A stretch of DNA of 64,000 bases. It comes from Candidatus Gastranaerophilales bacterium. GTDB taxonomy: Bacteria; Cyanobacteriota; Vampirovibrionia; Gastranaerophilales; Gastranaerophilaceae. The stretch is from assembly GCA_944322755.1 (NCBI GenBank), contig CALUPY010000007.1:23301-87300 (forward strand), in the 5' to 3' direction. Position numbers and translations under genes: made by a program. Of this stretch, positions 1-8,908 are shown one piece after another. The notes under the pieces are model-generated. The model did not search any database. It saw only the letters and a list, made by a program, of their open reading frames with translations, and was not told the DNA's origin. The first letter of the stretch is position 1. Each line of letters begins with the position of its first letter.

Positions 1-908
1 TTATAGCTGTCTTTTTCTGCCAGATGAATAAGTTTTGTAAGCTCCTTATCCACAGACAGATACTCTGTATTTTTAAGTATTTTTTTCAGAAGTTTTTTAT
101 CTGTCGGATTTGCAAGAAAATCATCAAGCGCCTTTAGAACAGCAGGATTTTTAGACTGTTTATATTTAAAAGCTTCTATTGCATCTTTAAATTGTGAAGG
201 ATTTGCAGCATATCCTGTCATAAGCAGCTGATTCTGGGGAAGTTTAAATTCTGTAAGAACCAAATTTAAATTTTTTGCAGAAGGATTCGAAATAAATGTT
301 TCAAGAAGATGCATCTGAGACGGAGAATAGAGCAGTCTGTTTCTCACGGCATCCAGCTGAGTTACATATTTGGACGGATCTTTTGCATAATTTTTAATCA
401 GATCTGACGCTTGCAATGATGAATAATTTTTCAACGCATCGAGTGCGTTTCCAACAAGATATCCACGAACGCTATGTGCCTGCGGTTGTCCCATCGGCCC
501 GGCCATACCGGGTTTGTTCATCATTGTATTCAGTGCTTCACTGTTTTTAACGAAAGAACTATTTCTGATTTTATCTATATAGTTTGTGACAGCTGTATTA
601 AATTTCGAAAAGAGCGGTTTTTTAGCCACATTATTGGCGGAATTTTCAATTTTGCTGAAAAACGTGTCAGAATAGTCTTTTCTGAGCGCCTTATTTACAA
701 ATTCAGAAGCGCCCATTAAAGCAGCCGTACCACCGACAACTCCGCCTACAAGAATTCCTGTATTGCCCTGTTCAACCTTTTCTGCCTGTTTTAAAAGGGG
801 ATTGTTTTCAAGAACCGCACCGTTTGAGACAGGTCCCGTAAAATTTGCTTTAGCCTGTCCTGGTGTATTATTATAATATATCTGCGAATTGTTTATATTT
901 GGCTGCAT
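1..908 (-). CDS. Hypothetical protein, C-terminus beyond left edge
   Basis: I do not recognise the family. The visible 302 residues read open from an ATG (MQPNINNSQ) to the window edge, so the gene is 3'-partial here. Residues 21-25 (ANFTG) resemble the short SFKG-like N-terminal motif found on other unrelated proteins of this window. A Gly/Ala-rich hydrophobic stretch at about 51-66 could be one membrane helix. A Met/Gly/Pro-rich patch lies near 130-142. The rest is Lys/Leu-rich and looks helical. There is no signal peptide at the very N-terminus, and the Shine-Dalgarno sequence is poor, so the start is only likely. Confidence 0.7.
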   Translation of the reverse strand, partial: MQPNINNSQIYYNNTPGQAKANFTGPVSNGAVLENNPLLKQAEKVEQGNTGILVGGVVGGTAALMGASEFVNKALRKDYSDTFFSKIENSANNVAKKPLFSKFNTAVTNYIDKIRNSSFVKNSEALNTMMNKPGMAGPMGQPQAHSVRGYLVGNALDALKNYSSLQASDLIKNYAKDPSKYVTQLDAVRNRLLYSPSQMHLLETFISNPSAKNLNLVLTEFKLPQNQLLMTGYAANPSQFKDAIEAFKYKQSKNPAVLKALDDFLANPTDKKLLKKILKNTEYLSVDKELTKLIHLAEKDSY

Positions 909-1102
909 AGCACGCTCACACTATCACCTACATTATAATAAAAACATTCTTTTGAAAATTATTGCTAAAAAAATTATAAATGTATCTATAATGAAACATG
1001 TAAAAACAAAGAATGCAAATCATTATTTATATACAAGATACTGATACATTCCCAAAATAGCAAATAACAGTCAAAGCTGTAAATACTTTCGGTTTGAACA
1101 AT

Positions 1103-1132
1103 AAAAAATGCGGTTTTAAAACCGCATTTTTT
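1103..1132 (-). terminator. Intrinsic terminator of dapL
   Basis: A perfect hairpin with arms AAAATGCGGTTTT/AAAACCGCATTTT lies directly after the dapL stop codon and is flanked by A-runs and T-runs. It could terminate transcription in either direction, so it may also serve as the upstream boundary of the leftmost gene. Confidence 0.75.
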
Positions 1133-1138
1133 ATTTTA

Positions 1139-2308
1139 TCAGCTAAAAAGTTTTTTAAATCTTTGCATTGCCTCAATGGTATTTTCTTTTGAGCCAAACG
1201 ATGTTAATCGGAAATAACCTTCACCGTTTTTGCCGAAGCCGGAGCCTGGAGTGCCTACTACCTGAATATTTTCAAGCAGGTAGTCAAAGAAATCCCAAGA
1301 CGTCATATTATTCGGACATTTTAACCAGATATACGGAGAATGTTTTCCGCCGACATGCCAGATATTACACTGTTCCAGCGTGTCTGAGATGACTTTTGCA
1401 TTTTCTTTGTAATATCCGATATTTTCTTTAATTTCGGCCTGTCCTTTTTCGCTGAACACAGCTTCCGCACCACGTTGTATTATGTAAGGTACACCGTTGA
1501 ATTTTGTTGTTTGTCTTCTGAGCCAGAATTTATTAAGCTTTCCGAGTGCCTTGGGGACTATTGTGTAGCCGCAGCGTGTGCCGGTAAAGCCGGCTGTTTT
1601 TGACAATGAACAAAACTCTATGGCACATTCTTTTGCACCTTCAATTTCGTAAATACTCCGAGGCAGAGAATCGTCAGACACGAAACATTCATATGCTGCA
1701 TCGAAGAGTATAACAGCTCTGTTTTTGAGTGCATAATCTACCCATTTTTTGAGTTGTTCTTTGTTGTATACAGCGCCTGTGGGATTGTTCGGTGAACAAA
1801 TATAAATAATGTCGGCTTTTACACTTTCATCGGGCAAAGGCAGGAACTCATTTTCTCCGTTTGCATCCGCAAAAATTACTTTTCTGCCAGCCATAACATT
1901 TGTGTCAACATAAACAGGATAAACAGGGTCCGGAACGAGCACTGTATTATCCTTTGAAAAAATATCCAGAATATTTCCCAAATCGCTTTTGGCACCGTCA
2001 GAAATAAATATCTCATCAAGTTCAAGCTGAACATTACGTTTTAAATAATATCTTTGCACAGCTTCCCTTAAAAAATCATATCCCTGCTCGGGACCGTAGC
2101 CTCTGAATGTAGCCTGAATACCCATCTCATCTACTGCTTTATGCAGTGCATCAACAACCGCCTTGCACAACGGCAGAGTAACATCGCCTATTCCGAGTCT
2201 TATAACTTTTTTATCAGGATTTTTTTGTATAAATTCATTGACTTTTTTGGCAACTGTAGAAAAAAGATAACTTTCTTCAAGGTTTTGATAATTTTCGTTT
2301 ATATTCAT
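1139..2308 (-). CDS. dapL: LL-diaminopimelate aminotransferase
   Basis: PLP-dependent class I/II aminotransferase of the DapL family. It converts tetrahydrodipicolinate plus glutamate directly to LL-diaminopimelate, feeding lysine and peptidoglycan synthesis. The 389 residues match the family length. The PLP-binding region includes SPNNPTG (172-178), D203/Y206 and the Schiff-base lysine K237 in SLSKTAGFTGTR; the N-terminal IRLGIGDVTLP motif is characteristic. An AGGGGAAAG Shine-Dalgarno supports the start. The gene is monocistronic with its own terminator. DapL is typical of cyanobacteria, chlamydiae and some other lineages, which helps the taxonomic reading. Confidence is high. Confidence 0.95.
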   Translation of the reverse strand: MNINENYQNLEESYLFSTVAKKVNEFIQKNPDKKVIRLGIGDVTLPLCKAVVDALHKAVDEMGIQATFRGYGPEQGYDFLREAVQRYYLKRNVQLELDEIFISDGAKSDLGNILDIFSKDNTVLVPDPVYPVYVDTNVMAGRKVIFADANGENEFLPLPDESVKADIIYICSPNNPTGAVYNKEQLKKWVDYALKNRAVILFDAAYECFVSDDSLPRSIYEIEGAKECAIEFCSLSKTAGFTGTRCGYTIVPKALGKLNKFWLRRQTTKFNGVPYIIQRGAEAVFSEKGQAEIKENIGYYKENAKVISDTLEQCNIWHVGGKHSPYIWLKCPNNMTSWDFFDYLLENIQVVGTPGSGFGKNGEGYFRLTSFGSKENTIEAMQRFKKLFS

Positions 2309-2401
2309 ACTTTCCCCTTTTTATTACGCGTAATTACCGTATATAACAGTAAAATTATAAACAAAAATTATAAAATTATGCAAACTCGTTATAAAAGGCG
2401 T

Positions 2402-4504
2402 TTAGAAAGTTATTTTTGTTCCTATTGTCACAGACGAATTGTTTCTCGTTTTGTTTAGTGCGTCGCGTTCGTTATTGTATCTGACAGAAACAGATGTTTT
2501 TGGATTCAGCTGCACACCGAGGCCTACAGAAAAAAGAGTTTTGTTTTCAGTCTGCTCATTAAAACCGCCTATTGTAATTCTTTGACGATACAGACCTACG
2601 TTTGCATCTCCGTAGAGCAAGACATTGGAGTTAGATGGCTTAAAAACAACGGATACATTACCGTCAACTCCGAAATCTTTATCAACGGCAGTCACGACAG
2701 CACCGGCATTTACACCTGCATTTATACACATGTTTTTATTAGGATTGCAGTTTACAGATGAAGACGCATTAAGTTTTACACCAGGCTGGAGTCCAAAACA
2801 CATGCCTGTATTCGTAAACTTCAAATCAGTCAATACACCGCCGCTTACGCTATTTTTCAATGTAACATCCTGAATTCTGTTTTTTAATTCAAAGCCGTCT
2901 TCTGCCAGAATACGGGCATCTCCTCTTACTCCAGAACCCGCGAGTTCAAAAGTTGTGCCGGCGCAAACAGTTGTTTTCGCGGAATTAGAGAGTTCCATAT
3001 TTTCAGTCTTAAGCAGAGTCGATTTTTTGCCGACAGAGCCTTTAAAAAAGGTCGACAGATATTTAGTTTTTTGAAATGCCGGGGTATGCTTAAAAATAGC
3101 ATTTTCCGGCGTATTATCGACAACCGGAGCCATTGCATTTATTGTTTCATTATCAAAACCGGCACTTGTTAAATCATTGCGGATATCTTCCGTCATTTTC
3201 GATAAAGCATTCAGATTTCCTGTGTCATCCTGTATATATTCACAGCCTCCCAATTCTCCTGCAGTGTAAGAGGTTATGCCTTTTGTGTCATAAAATATGC
3301 CGCTGTCATGATTTATTCCCTTGTGTTCCAGTTTTAAGCCGACACTTTCCGAATTAAGAAACATCGATGTTTCATTGTTCTTTTTAAAACCGAGAGTAAT
3401 TGATGTTTCTGTATCCTTTACGGAATTTCCATAGACAAGTGAGCCTCCGGCTTCTGCTGAAAGATTTCCGTTTGTTGATATTTCAAAAGAACCTTTCACA
3501 GCAGGTGCCGGATTTATCGGTAAATCGAAAGGCGTTTCAAGATGGTAGTCACGCTTGTCCATTTCATCGCCGAATACAGCCTCTTTTTCAAGGGCAAATT
3601 CCTGATATGATTTTTCTCCGTCATCCTGAAACATAATATAACCGGTGCTTTCAAGAGAATGGCTCCTTTTAAAGACTTCTCTTGCTGCATCTTTTATATT
3701 TGCTGCATTGATAACTATATTTTTTCCATAGTTATTAAAAACATATTTTCCGTCACTTTGCTGATAAAGAAGTGTCAGGTGGTTGCCGCCTTCAACATTT
3801 CCTCCTGAAAGCAGAGCTGATTTTATTCCGCATTCATCAAGTGTGTTCATTATAAAAGAATGAATGGGCCCGCAAATAAAACCGCTCAGCTGTTCTCCAT
3901 CAGGTGTGTTAATGATTTTGTCGAGCACTTCAGGCTGATTTTCACCGACTTTTTTATGAGGAGTTTTGTCATCGTACAACTTATTAAAATCCTCAAGAAG
4001 TCTTGATATAGTAGTGTTAAGGATTTTCGGATTGTCTTTGTTCTCATTGATATAATCTTTTAAATATTGATACGTCTTTTGTGAAGAATTTCCGTTGTTT
4101 TTGTAGAAAGTCTTCAAATCTGCTAAATCAATACCAATAAGGTCAGTTCTGTCATTATAATCTTTCGAATTATATTCCTTTGAAAAAAGTGGTTCAGGCA
4201 TATTTATATCAGGAAGATTTTCTGTGTTGTTCTCCCGGTTTTCGTCATATCCTTGTAAAATATTATCCAGAAAGTCATCGAAAGAGCCGGTATCGTCGTA
4301 TATAGTCACATTTTTTGTATACTCAGTCAGAACAGGCGCAATTTCTGCACTTTCAATTTTTCCATTCATTACAGGCGAATCTTCAGTAATTGTAACATTA
4401 AATTCCGCCTGGGATGGCTTTCTTAATACAACGTCATCATTTGCCGCATGTTTACTTTCCTGTAATATATCAGTTTTTCCTTGCTTATTATCCTCAACCG
4501 GCAT
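2402..4504 (-). CDS. Transglutaminase-like protein with barrel-like C-terminus
   Basis: 700 residues. The start is the ATG (MPVEDN) with GAGGAG five bases upstream; an ATG four codons earlier would sit on top of that ribosome site. About residues 205-262 look like a transglutaminase/papain-fold core: FICGPIH with C211 as nucleophile, then GIKSALLSGG, GGNHL with H242, and YVFNNYG with N257/N258 as third residue. From about 345 onward the chain is Gly/Asn/Thr-rich alternating beta sequence ending in KITF, as in outer-membrane barrels or passenger beta-domains. There is no signal peptide. The long N-terminal ~200 residues are acidic and Asn-rich. The enzyme assignment is by motif only; the surface location is inference. 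No partner gene is evident. Confidence 0.6.
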   Translation of the reverse strand: MPVEDNKQGKTDILQESKHAANDDVVLRKPSQAEFNVTITEDSPVMNGKIESAEIAPVLTEYTKNVTIYDDTGSFDDFLDNILQGYDENRENNTENLPDINMPEPLFSKEYNSKDYNDRTDLIGIDLADLKTFYKNNGNSSQKTYQYLKDYINENKDNPKILNTTISRLLEDFNKLYDDKTPHKKVGENQPEVLDKIINTPDGEQLSGFICGPIHSFIMNTLDECGIKSALLSGGNVEGGNHLTLLYQQSDGKYVFNNYGKNIVINAANIKDAAREVFKRSHSLESTGYIMFQDDGEKSYQEFALEKEAVFGDEMDKRDYHLETPFDLPINPAPAVKGSFEISTNGNLSAEAGGSLVYGNSVKDTETSITLGFKKNNETSMFLNSESVGLKLEHKGINHDSGIFYDTKGITSYTAGELGGCEYIQDDTGNLNALSKMTEDIRNDLTSAGFDNETINAMAPVVDNTPENAIFKHTPAFQKTKYLSTFFKGSVGKKSTLLKTENMELSNSAKTTVCAGTTFELAGSGVRGDARILAEDGFELKNRIQDVTLKNSVSGGVLTDLKFTNTGMCFGLQPGVKLNASSSVNCNPNKNMCINAGVNAGAVVTAVDKDFGVDGNVSVVFKPSNSNVLLYGDANVGLYRQRITIGGFNEQTENKTLFSVGLGVQLNPKTSVSVRYNNERDALNKTRNNSSVTIGTKITF

Positions 4505-4618
4505 AAAACTCCTCAACTGTTCATAATTCCCCGTATATAGATATAAAAGTATTTTTTACTAAAAAATTGCCTAAAAAATTTCAACTTAACTCCGAAGGGA
4601 TTAAAAGACACACTAAAT

Positions 4619-4982
4619 TGTCCTGGAAAAATTCGTGATAAGACTCTGCCTCACAAAACAATCCTGAGAATTGTTTTGTGAGAGGTAAATGATGTGAACG
4701 AATTTTTTGACAAATCAAACACTCACAGCGAAGCGAGCAGTAGTGAGCCAGTCTTTGAAACGCAGTGTAGGTGAGTGTCACTTTTTCACTATACGTGAAG
4801 ACATTTTGCACGAAATCAAAGATTTCTGCAAAAGAAGTCAAAGGTGAGCAGGTACAGGCTGCGTTGAGCGAAACCAGACTGGCATGCCGCGTGAGGCAAA
4901 ACCGAATCAGGTGTCCATGTGAGCCAAAACCACGCTTTTGGTGAACGTCTGATTTCAATAGAGCCGGCGGCAACTGCGGCAC
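4619..4982 (+). repeat. Structured intergenic element, long copy
   Basis: The 477-base gap between the two minus-strand neighbours holds a more GC-rich, hairpin-dense block. Four sub-blocks recur in the same order in a 105-base copy upstream of the iron alcohol dehydrogenase: AAAAATTCGTGATAAG (16/16 identical), ACGAATTTTTTGA (13/13), GAGCAGGT, and an ACTGCGGCAC-like end. The first two blocks pair as arms around an inner perfect hairpin (CTCACAAAACAAT and its complement, 4651-4679). Further stems include GAAATCAAAGATTTC (4812-4826), flanked by TTTTGC/GCAAAA, and CCAAAA/TTTTGG (4924-4941). Its role is unknown: structured RNA or mobile repeat. I see no convincing gene in the gap. Confidence 0.55.
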
Positions 4983-6238
4983 TATATTATTTCAGCTGCA
5001 GTGCAGTGTATTCCGCCTGCAGTATTAAAAAGTCTTTCTGTAGTTTTGTCGTCAATAAAGTGTATATTTTCTTTTGCAACGTAGTCTTTAATACTCTCAA
5101 TAAAAGCATTTTTTGTACTAAAACCTGTTTTTGCTTCAATTTCCTGAGTAATCCCAATAGCCCTGTCCAATAACGGGGCATTTGTAATATATACGGGTTT
5201 TCCGTCTTTTTCTGAAACTATTGCATTCAAAAAATTGTTCTCATATTTATTAGTTAAATTAACCCCAATAGTCTCATCATGACCAGCCTTAAAAGTCTGC
5301 AATTCAATAAACTTGTCCACCATAGATTTAAGCCTGGGGTCATCGTTTTTCGAAATGTCTTTTAAAAAGTCCATATTGTTATGAAAATTATTGAGCATTT
5401 CTTTTTCTTTTGCTTTATCTTTGACCGGTTGAAGATAATAATAGTTTCCCGGTACACGAATTGGCTTATAGCCTGAATCTTCGAGCTTTTCAATCAGTTT
5501 TGGCATAACATCTTTATGTTTATATGGTGCAAACCGTTCTGTAATTTCAAATTTTTCAAGATATAAACCCAGCTGATTACAGACTTCTTCAAGCTGTGCG
5601 CGCTCTTTACTGTCCGGGTTAGCGGTTTTTATATAATTTTGAATTTTTTTAATGCCTGATTTTAACATATCTTTTGTGAGTTCATAATCAGCAACAAGCA
5701 CATTTCCGTCATTAAGCGGTCGGATAAACAAATCGATATGATAATCAAGACGTGGGATTGAATGAATTTTTTCCACTCCATACACTGTCTTCAAAAATTC
5801 ATCCGGAAACTCCTTTGCTTTATTTTCACCGAGCAGCATTTCGCGTCTGCCTTTATTCTCACAAATAAAGAAATTTCCGCCTCTTAAATGCATCGGCAGT
5901 TTCACGGGTTCAAAACCCAAGGTCTTTTTTATGCCATCTGCAGACGCTCTCAAAACTCTTTTTAGATGTTCCCGTGTTGAGTCAAAAAGGACGATATCTG
6001 TTTTGTTTTTTAGAAAAGTTATGTAGTCCTGCGCCCACATTAGATAGCTTTTCTGCTGAAGGTCATAAATTTCTTTTTTTATTGATTTTGAGGCAATATT
6101 TGGCGTAAATACATCGAGACCTGTTGTTAAACTAAGCTTTTTAAGGGCTTGTGCACAGTTTTTATCTGTTACATAAAGTCCCCTCAATGGCATAGCCCCG
6201 TATCCTTTGAATGACGGTGAATATGATATTGTGTTCAT
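4982..6238 (-). CDS. Protein-arginine-deiminase-like pentein
   Basis: 418 residues. Motifs in order match the guanidino-modifying pentein fold. MWAQDY (67-72, D71) is followed by VLFDSTR, echoing the WMQDE...FDSPR region of animal PAD enzymes. Then come RGGN (119-122), DYHIDLF (165-171) with the H-x-D pair H167/D169, and GGIHC (408-412) with the nucleophile C412. All four expected catalytic positions (Asp, His, Asp, Cys) are present, so deimination of arginine (peptidyl, free or agmatine) is plausible. The N-terminus has SPSFKGYG and no signal peptide. The 3' end abuts the structured element. Family placement is by motif order; the substrate is unknown. Confidence 0.65.
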   Translation of the reverse strand: MNTISYSPSFKGYGAMPLRGLYVTDKNCAQALKKLSLTTGLDVFTPNIASKSIKKEIYDLQQKSYLMWAQDYITFLKNKTDIVLFDSTREHLKRVLRASADGIKKTLGFEPVKLPMHLRGGNFFICENKGRREMLLGENKAKEFPDEFLKTVYGVEKIHSIPRLDYHIDLFIRPLNDGNVLVADYELTKDMLKSGIKKIQNYIKTANPDSKERAQLEEVCNQLGLYLEKFEITERFAPYKHKDVMPKLIEKLEDSGYKPIRVPGNYYYLQPVKDKAKEKEMLNNFHNNMDFLKDISKNDDPRLKSMVDKFIELQTFKAGHDETIGVNLTNKYENNFLNAIVSEKDGKPVYITNAPLLDRAIGITQEIEAKTGFSTKNAFIESIKDYVAKENIHFIDDKTTERLFNTAGGIHCTAAEII

Positions 6239-6343
6239 AATTTGTTTTTCCCTTTTCTGATATAATTAATAAGCAAAAATAAAAAATTTTGCTATTTTAT
6301 CATCAGCGCAAAAAAAATTTTGTTCTGTTTTAAAACTAATACT

Positions 6344-7045
6344 ATGAAAATATCACCACTTAACGGAATCAAAAAAGCTATAGGAATCACACTGGCCGCA
6401 GGTTCAATTGCATTTGCAGCTCCTGCTGCAATGAAAGCGCAAAATGCGTGGACAAAAGAAGTGTTTATATTAAAGAAAGATACATTTGAACACACAAAAG
6501 ACTCGATAGACATACCGGAAAAGACCATAACAAAAGATTCTATTCCGTCAATCGCAAGAGTTCCTGCCTCAGGCACATCAGACAAGGCTGTCTTGGATGA
6601 AGCACCGAATCCGTCAATCTACATTGCAGGAGAAAAGAAAAAAGCGGCAATAGTCGTTGACCTATCCAAAAATGTTTTGTATTTTTACAATGATAAAGGT
6701 ACACCGGTGTCTGCATACCTTGTCGCAAGCGGAAGAAAACGTTATCCCACTGATACAGGTATAAGAATTGTTACGCATATTGAAAGATATCCGTATAAAA
6801 CAGCATCTCCAAAAACCAAACGTTATAAAAAGCCCTGGGATTACGGCCCAAGAGTAATCTGTCTTGAGACTGTAGACCAAAAGACCGGAGCAAGAGGCAA
6901 AACCGGTGAATTTATTCATGGCAATAATAATCCCTCCAGCCTTGGAAAATACGCATCTTTGGGCTGTGTCAGAATGGATAACACAGTTATAAAACAGCTG
7001 GCCGGTTTGGTTAAACCAGGTGATTTAGTAATAATGAAACGATAA
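6344..7045 (+). CDS. L,D-transpeptidase (YkuD domain)
   Basis: 233 residues. The ATG at MKISPLNG is preferred over an upstream TTG because it begins a good signal peptide: basic GIKKA, then a hydrophobic AIGITLAAGSIAFAAPAA core. A polar linker (~35-95) leads to a YkuD catalytic domain at ~100-233. It carries the signature H192-G...S-L-G-C208-V-R210, where C208 is the nucleophile that forms 3-3 crosslinks or attaches proteins to peptidoglycan. It is expected to act in the periplasm. It is divergent from the pentein gene, sharing a ~100-base intergenic region. No clear Shine-Dalgarno is visible. Confidence 0.88.
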   Translation: MKISPLNGIKKAIGITLAAGSIAFAAPAAMKAQNAWTKEVFILKKDTFEHTKDSIDIPEKTITKDSIPSIARVPASGTSDKAVLDEAPNPSIYIAGEKKKAAIVVDLSKNVLYFYNDKGTPVSAYLVASGRKRYPTDTGIRIVTHIERYPYKTASPKTKRYKKPWDYGPRVICLETVDQKTGARGKTGEFIHGNNNPSSLGKYASLGCVRMDNTVIKQLAGLVKPGDLVIMKR

Positions 7046-7100
7046 TTCGCCGCTGCTAATTGACATTGCCTGAAGATATCACACAAAAATACGCATAAAA

Positions 7101-7607
7101 TCAGTAATCCAGCCCGCCTCCGATTCTGGTTAAGTTGTTACGTATTTCAATTTCCATATCAACTACGGAATCAAAAGAATCTTTCTTTTCTGCTTTATTC
7201 TTTTCAAATTTATCCGCAATTGCTTTGATATCACGGGGATTTTCATAGTTTCTCACTTTTTCTTTTATTATTTTAAAGAACAGTCTTTTTTCTGCAACAT
7301 CAATGGTTTTGTTACAAATAAGCAGAAGAGATTTTGCTAGACTTTTCGGCTGTTTCAAAATTACAGCCAAACTTCTTTCTCCCGGTGCTAATTCAGTTGA
7401 CAAATAAACTTCATAATCTCCCCTGTCATTTTTTCTTGCATCCAAAATAGTTGTATTTTCAGTATTAGGATATGAAGCTTGAAACAGATTATTATATTTT
7501 TTCAGTTTTTTGCTGTCATTTTTAAATTCTTCTCTTTTTAGTCTTTCCTGCAAATCGCTGCTGAGACGCATTTTAAAGCTTACAGGAGAAACTGAATTTA
7601 TTTTCAT
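7101..7607 (-). CDS. Hypothetical protein with N-terminal SFK motif
   Basis: 168 residues from an ATG preceded by AAGG; longer upstream reading is less likely. Not recognised. Residues 7-12 read SPVSFKM, one of the recurrent N-terminal SFKG-like motifs in this window. The rest is Lys/Glu/Asn-rich and mostly helical, with a short beta region (YEVYLSTEL). A long acidic/basic coil near 130-150 (KFEKNKAEKKDS) precedes a short Gly-rich tail. There is no signal peptide or membrane segment. It converges with the L,D-transpeptidase gene and is transcribed alone. Confidence 0.65.
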   Translation of the reverse strand: MKINSVSPVSFKMRLSSDLQERLKREEFKNDSKKLKKYNNLFQASYPNTENTTILDARKNDRGDYEVYLSTELAPGERSLAVILKQPKSLAKSLLLICNKTIDVAEKRLFFKIIKEKVRNYENPRDIKAIADKFEKNKAEKKDSFDSVVDMEIEIRNNLTRIGGGLDY

Positions 7608-7759
7608 AGTTTTATACCTTTTATTTGTAACTAAGTAAATAATAGCCCGAACAAAAAACACATAGTCATTTCCAAGTGATATACGTAAAAATATTTTTAC
7701 ATTATTCAAGGCAATTTTTAAGTAAAAAATTACTTTATATATTTAAATAGGGGGATATT

Positions 7760-8551
7760 ATGCCAGATAGAGACCAGGTAATGAGACTATTTAAAAGTGC
7801 AATGTCCTACAGAGACTCGAAAAGAGTTCTGATTAATTCCGCTAAAAAAGAATATGCAGAAGAAATTGATATATTGCAGGAAAAAGGAGAAAGTATTGCA
7901 GATAAGTTAAAGACTACTGCAAAAATTATTATCAAAGGAAAAGATGACGAATATTATCCTAAAACAGCAAAAGGCACAACCCCCACGATATCTCAGGAGA
8001 GATATGAAAACAGTTATATGAATACCAATATAGATGCAACACGGACTGTTATGAGGCCCAAGCCGCCTGTTATAGAAAAAAGCTCAAAATTTTTTAAAAA
8101 CGTAAAATATGATGTAAGTGTTTCAAATATTGTTTCGGAACGACAAATAGGTCACAATTCAATACTTGCCCGTGATGTAGACTTTTTTGATAAAACAGCG
8201 ACATTTAGTTTTCAAAAAATAGGTGATGGAGGTTATACAAAAATATCAGCCGGCGCCGGATATAATTTTTTCAAAAAGCGGGTAAAACTTGATGCCCACT
8301 ACACTATGCCAGACAGTTTTATAAGAGGCAGAGTCTACATTGAAAAGGACAATCCAGGAGTAAATGTAGAATATATAAGAGAAATGCCAAAAGACGGAAC
8401 GCTAAATATAAATGGCGGTGTTTTTAAAGATGATGCGGCTTTTCAGATTGAATATAATGCAAAACTCGATAAAAATACTAAGATGGTAATAGGTGCATAC
8501 GGCACCACTAAATACAAAGAAACCGGTGTATACGGACGTCTGGAATTTTAA
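7760..8551 (+). CDS. Barrel-like protein without signal peptide
   Basis: 263 residues with GGGGGA just upstream of the ATG. The first ~110 residues are Lys-rich and probably helical. From about residue 115 the sequence turns into short amphipathic strands with Gly/Tyr/Asn turns (SAGAGYNFF, GTLNINGGVF, MVIGAYGTT) and ends in YGRLEF. A terminal Phe is the usual outer-membrane-barrel C-terminus. No Sec signal peptide is visible, the same odd combination as in the 700-residue protein at the left of the window. Its stop codon directly abuts the stop of convergent fliE. Function unknown. Confidence 0.6.
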   Translation: MPDRDQVMRLFKSAMSYRDSKRVLINSAKKEYAEEIDILQEKGESIADKLKTTAKIIIKGKDDEYYPKTAKGTTPTISQERYENSYMNTNIDATRTVMRPKPPVIEKSSKFFKNVKYDVSVSNIVSERQIGHNSILARDVDFFDKTATFSFQKIGDGGYTKISAGAGYNFFKKRVKLDAHYTMPDSFIRGRVYIEKDNPGVNVEYIREMPKDGTLNINGGVFKDDAAFQIEYNAKLDKNTKMVIGAYGTTKYKETGVYGRLEF

Positions 8552-8893
8552 TTACAATTGTATTTGCATAATTTTGTCATATGCCTGAATAATCTTGCCA
8601 GTGACAGTTGTGGCGACGGAAACTCCGAGCTCTGCTTTTGCCATTGCGGTCATAACATCATGGATATCTACGTTATTATTTTCCTGCATTGCATCTTTCA
8701 GCAGTTCATCCGGTGCATTCATTTCGTGGTTTAAATTTTCAATTAATCCTGAAAAAACAGCTGAAAAATCACTTGTTTCAGGTTTTTCAATACGCCCCAT
8801 ACGCATTGGAGCTACGCCTGTGCCTGTGTTCAGTTTTGTCGGCTGTATACGTTCAAAAAGATTTATATTCGGTGCAAATTTTTTTTCTATCAT
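8552..8893 (-). CDS. fliE: Flagellar hook-basal body protein FliE
   Basis: 113 residues, normal FliE size. FliE joins the MS ring to the proximal rod and is exported by the flagellar type III system. The C-terminal half (HDVMTAMAKAELGVSVA, then KIIQAYDKIMQI) is the conserved helical FliE signature. AGGAAG provides the ribosome site. It is the last gene of the minus-strand rod operon, and its stop directly abuts the convergent barrel-like gene. FliF, which often follows fliE, is therefore not here. Confidence 0.9.
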   Translation of the reverse strand: MIEKKFAPNINLFERIQPTKLNTGTGVAPMRMGRIEKPETSDFSAVFSGLIENLNHEMNAPDELLKDAMQENNNVDIHDVMTAMAKAELGVSVATTVTGKIIQAYDKIMQIQL

Positions 8894-8908
8894 AATAACT
8901 TCCTATTT

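Noticed and set aside
474..719. 81-codon plus-strand frame
   Set aside because: It is antisense to the open 302-codon gene at the left edge, which has the better gene-like composition.
2402..4516. Longer start for the transglutaminase-like protein
   Set aside because: The upstream ATG is part of the ribosome site that serves the ATG four codons later.
4581..4982. 133-codon minus-strand frame
   Set aside because: It reads through the hairpin-rich repeat element, has no ribosome site, and its composition (Cys/His/Leu mix) looks like translated structured DNA.
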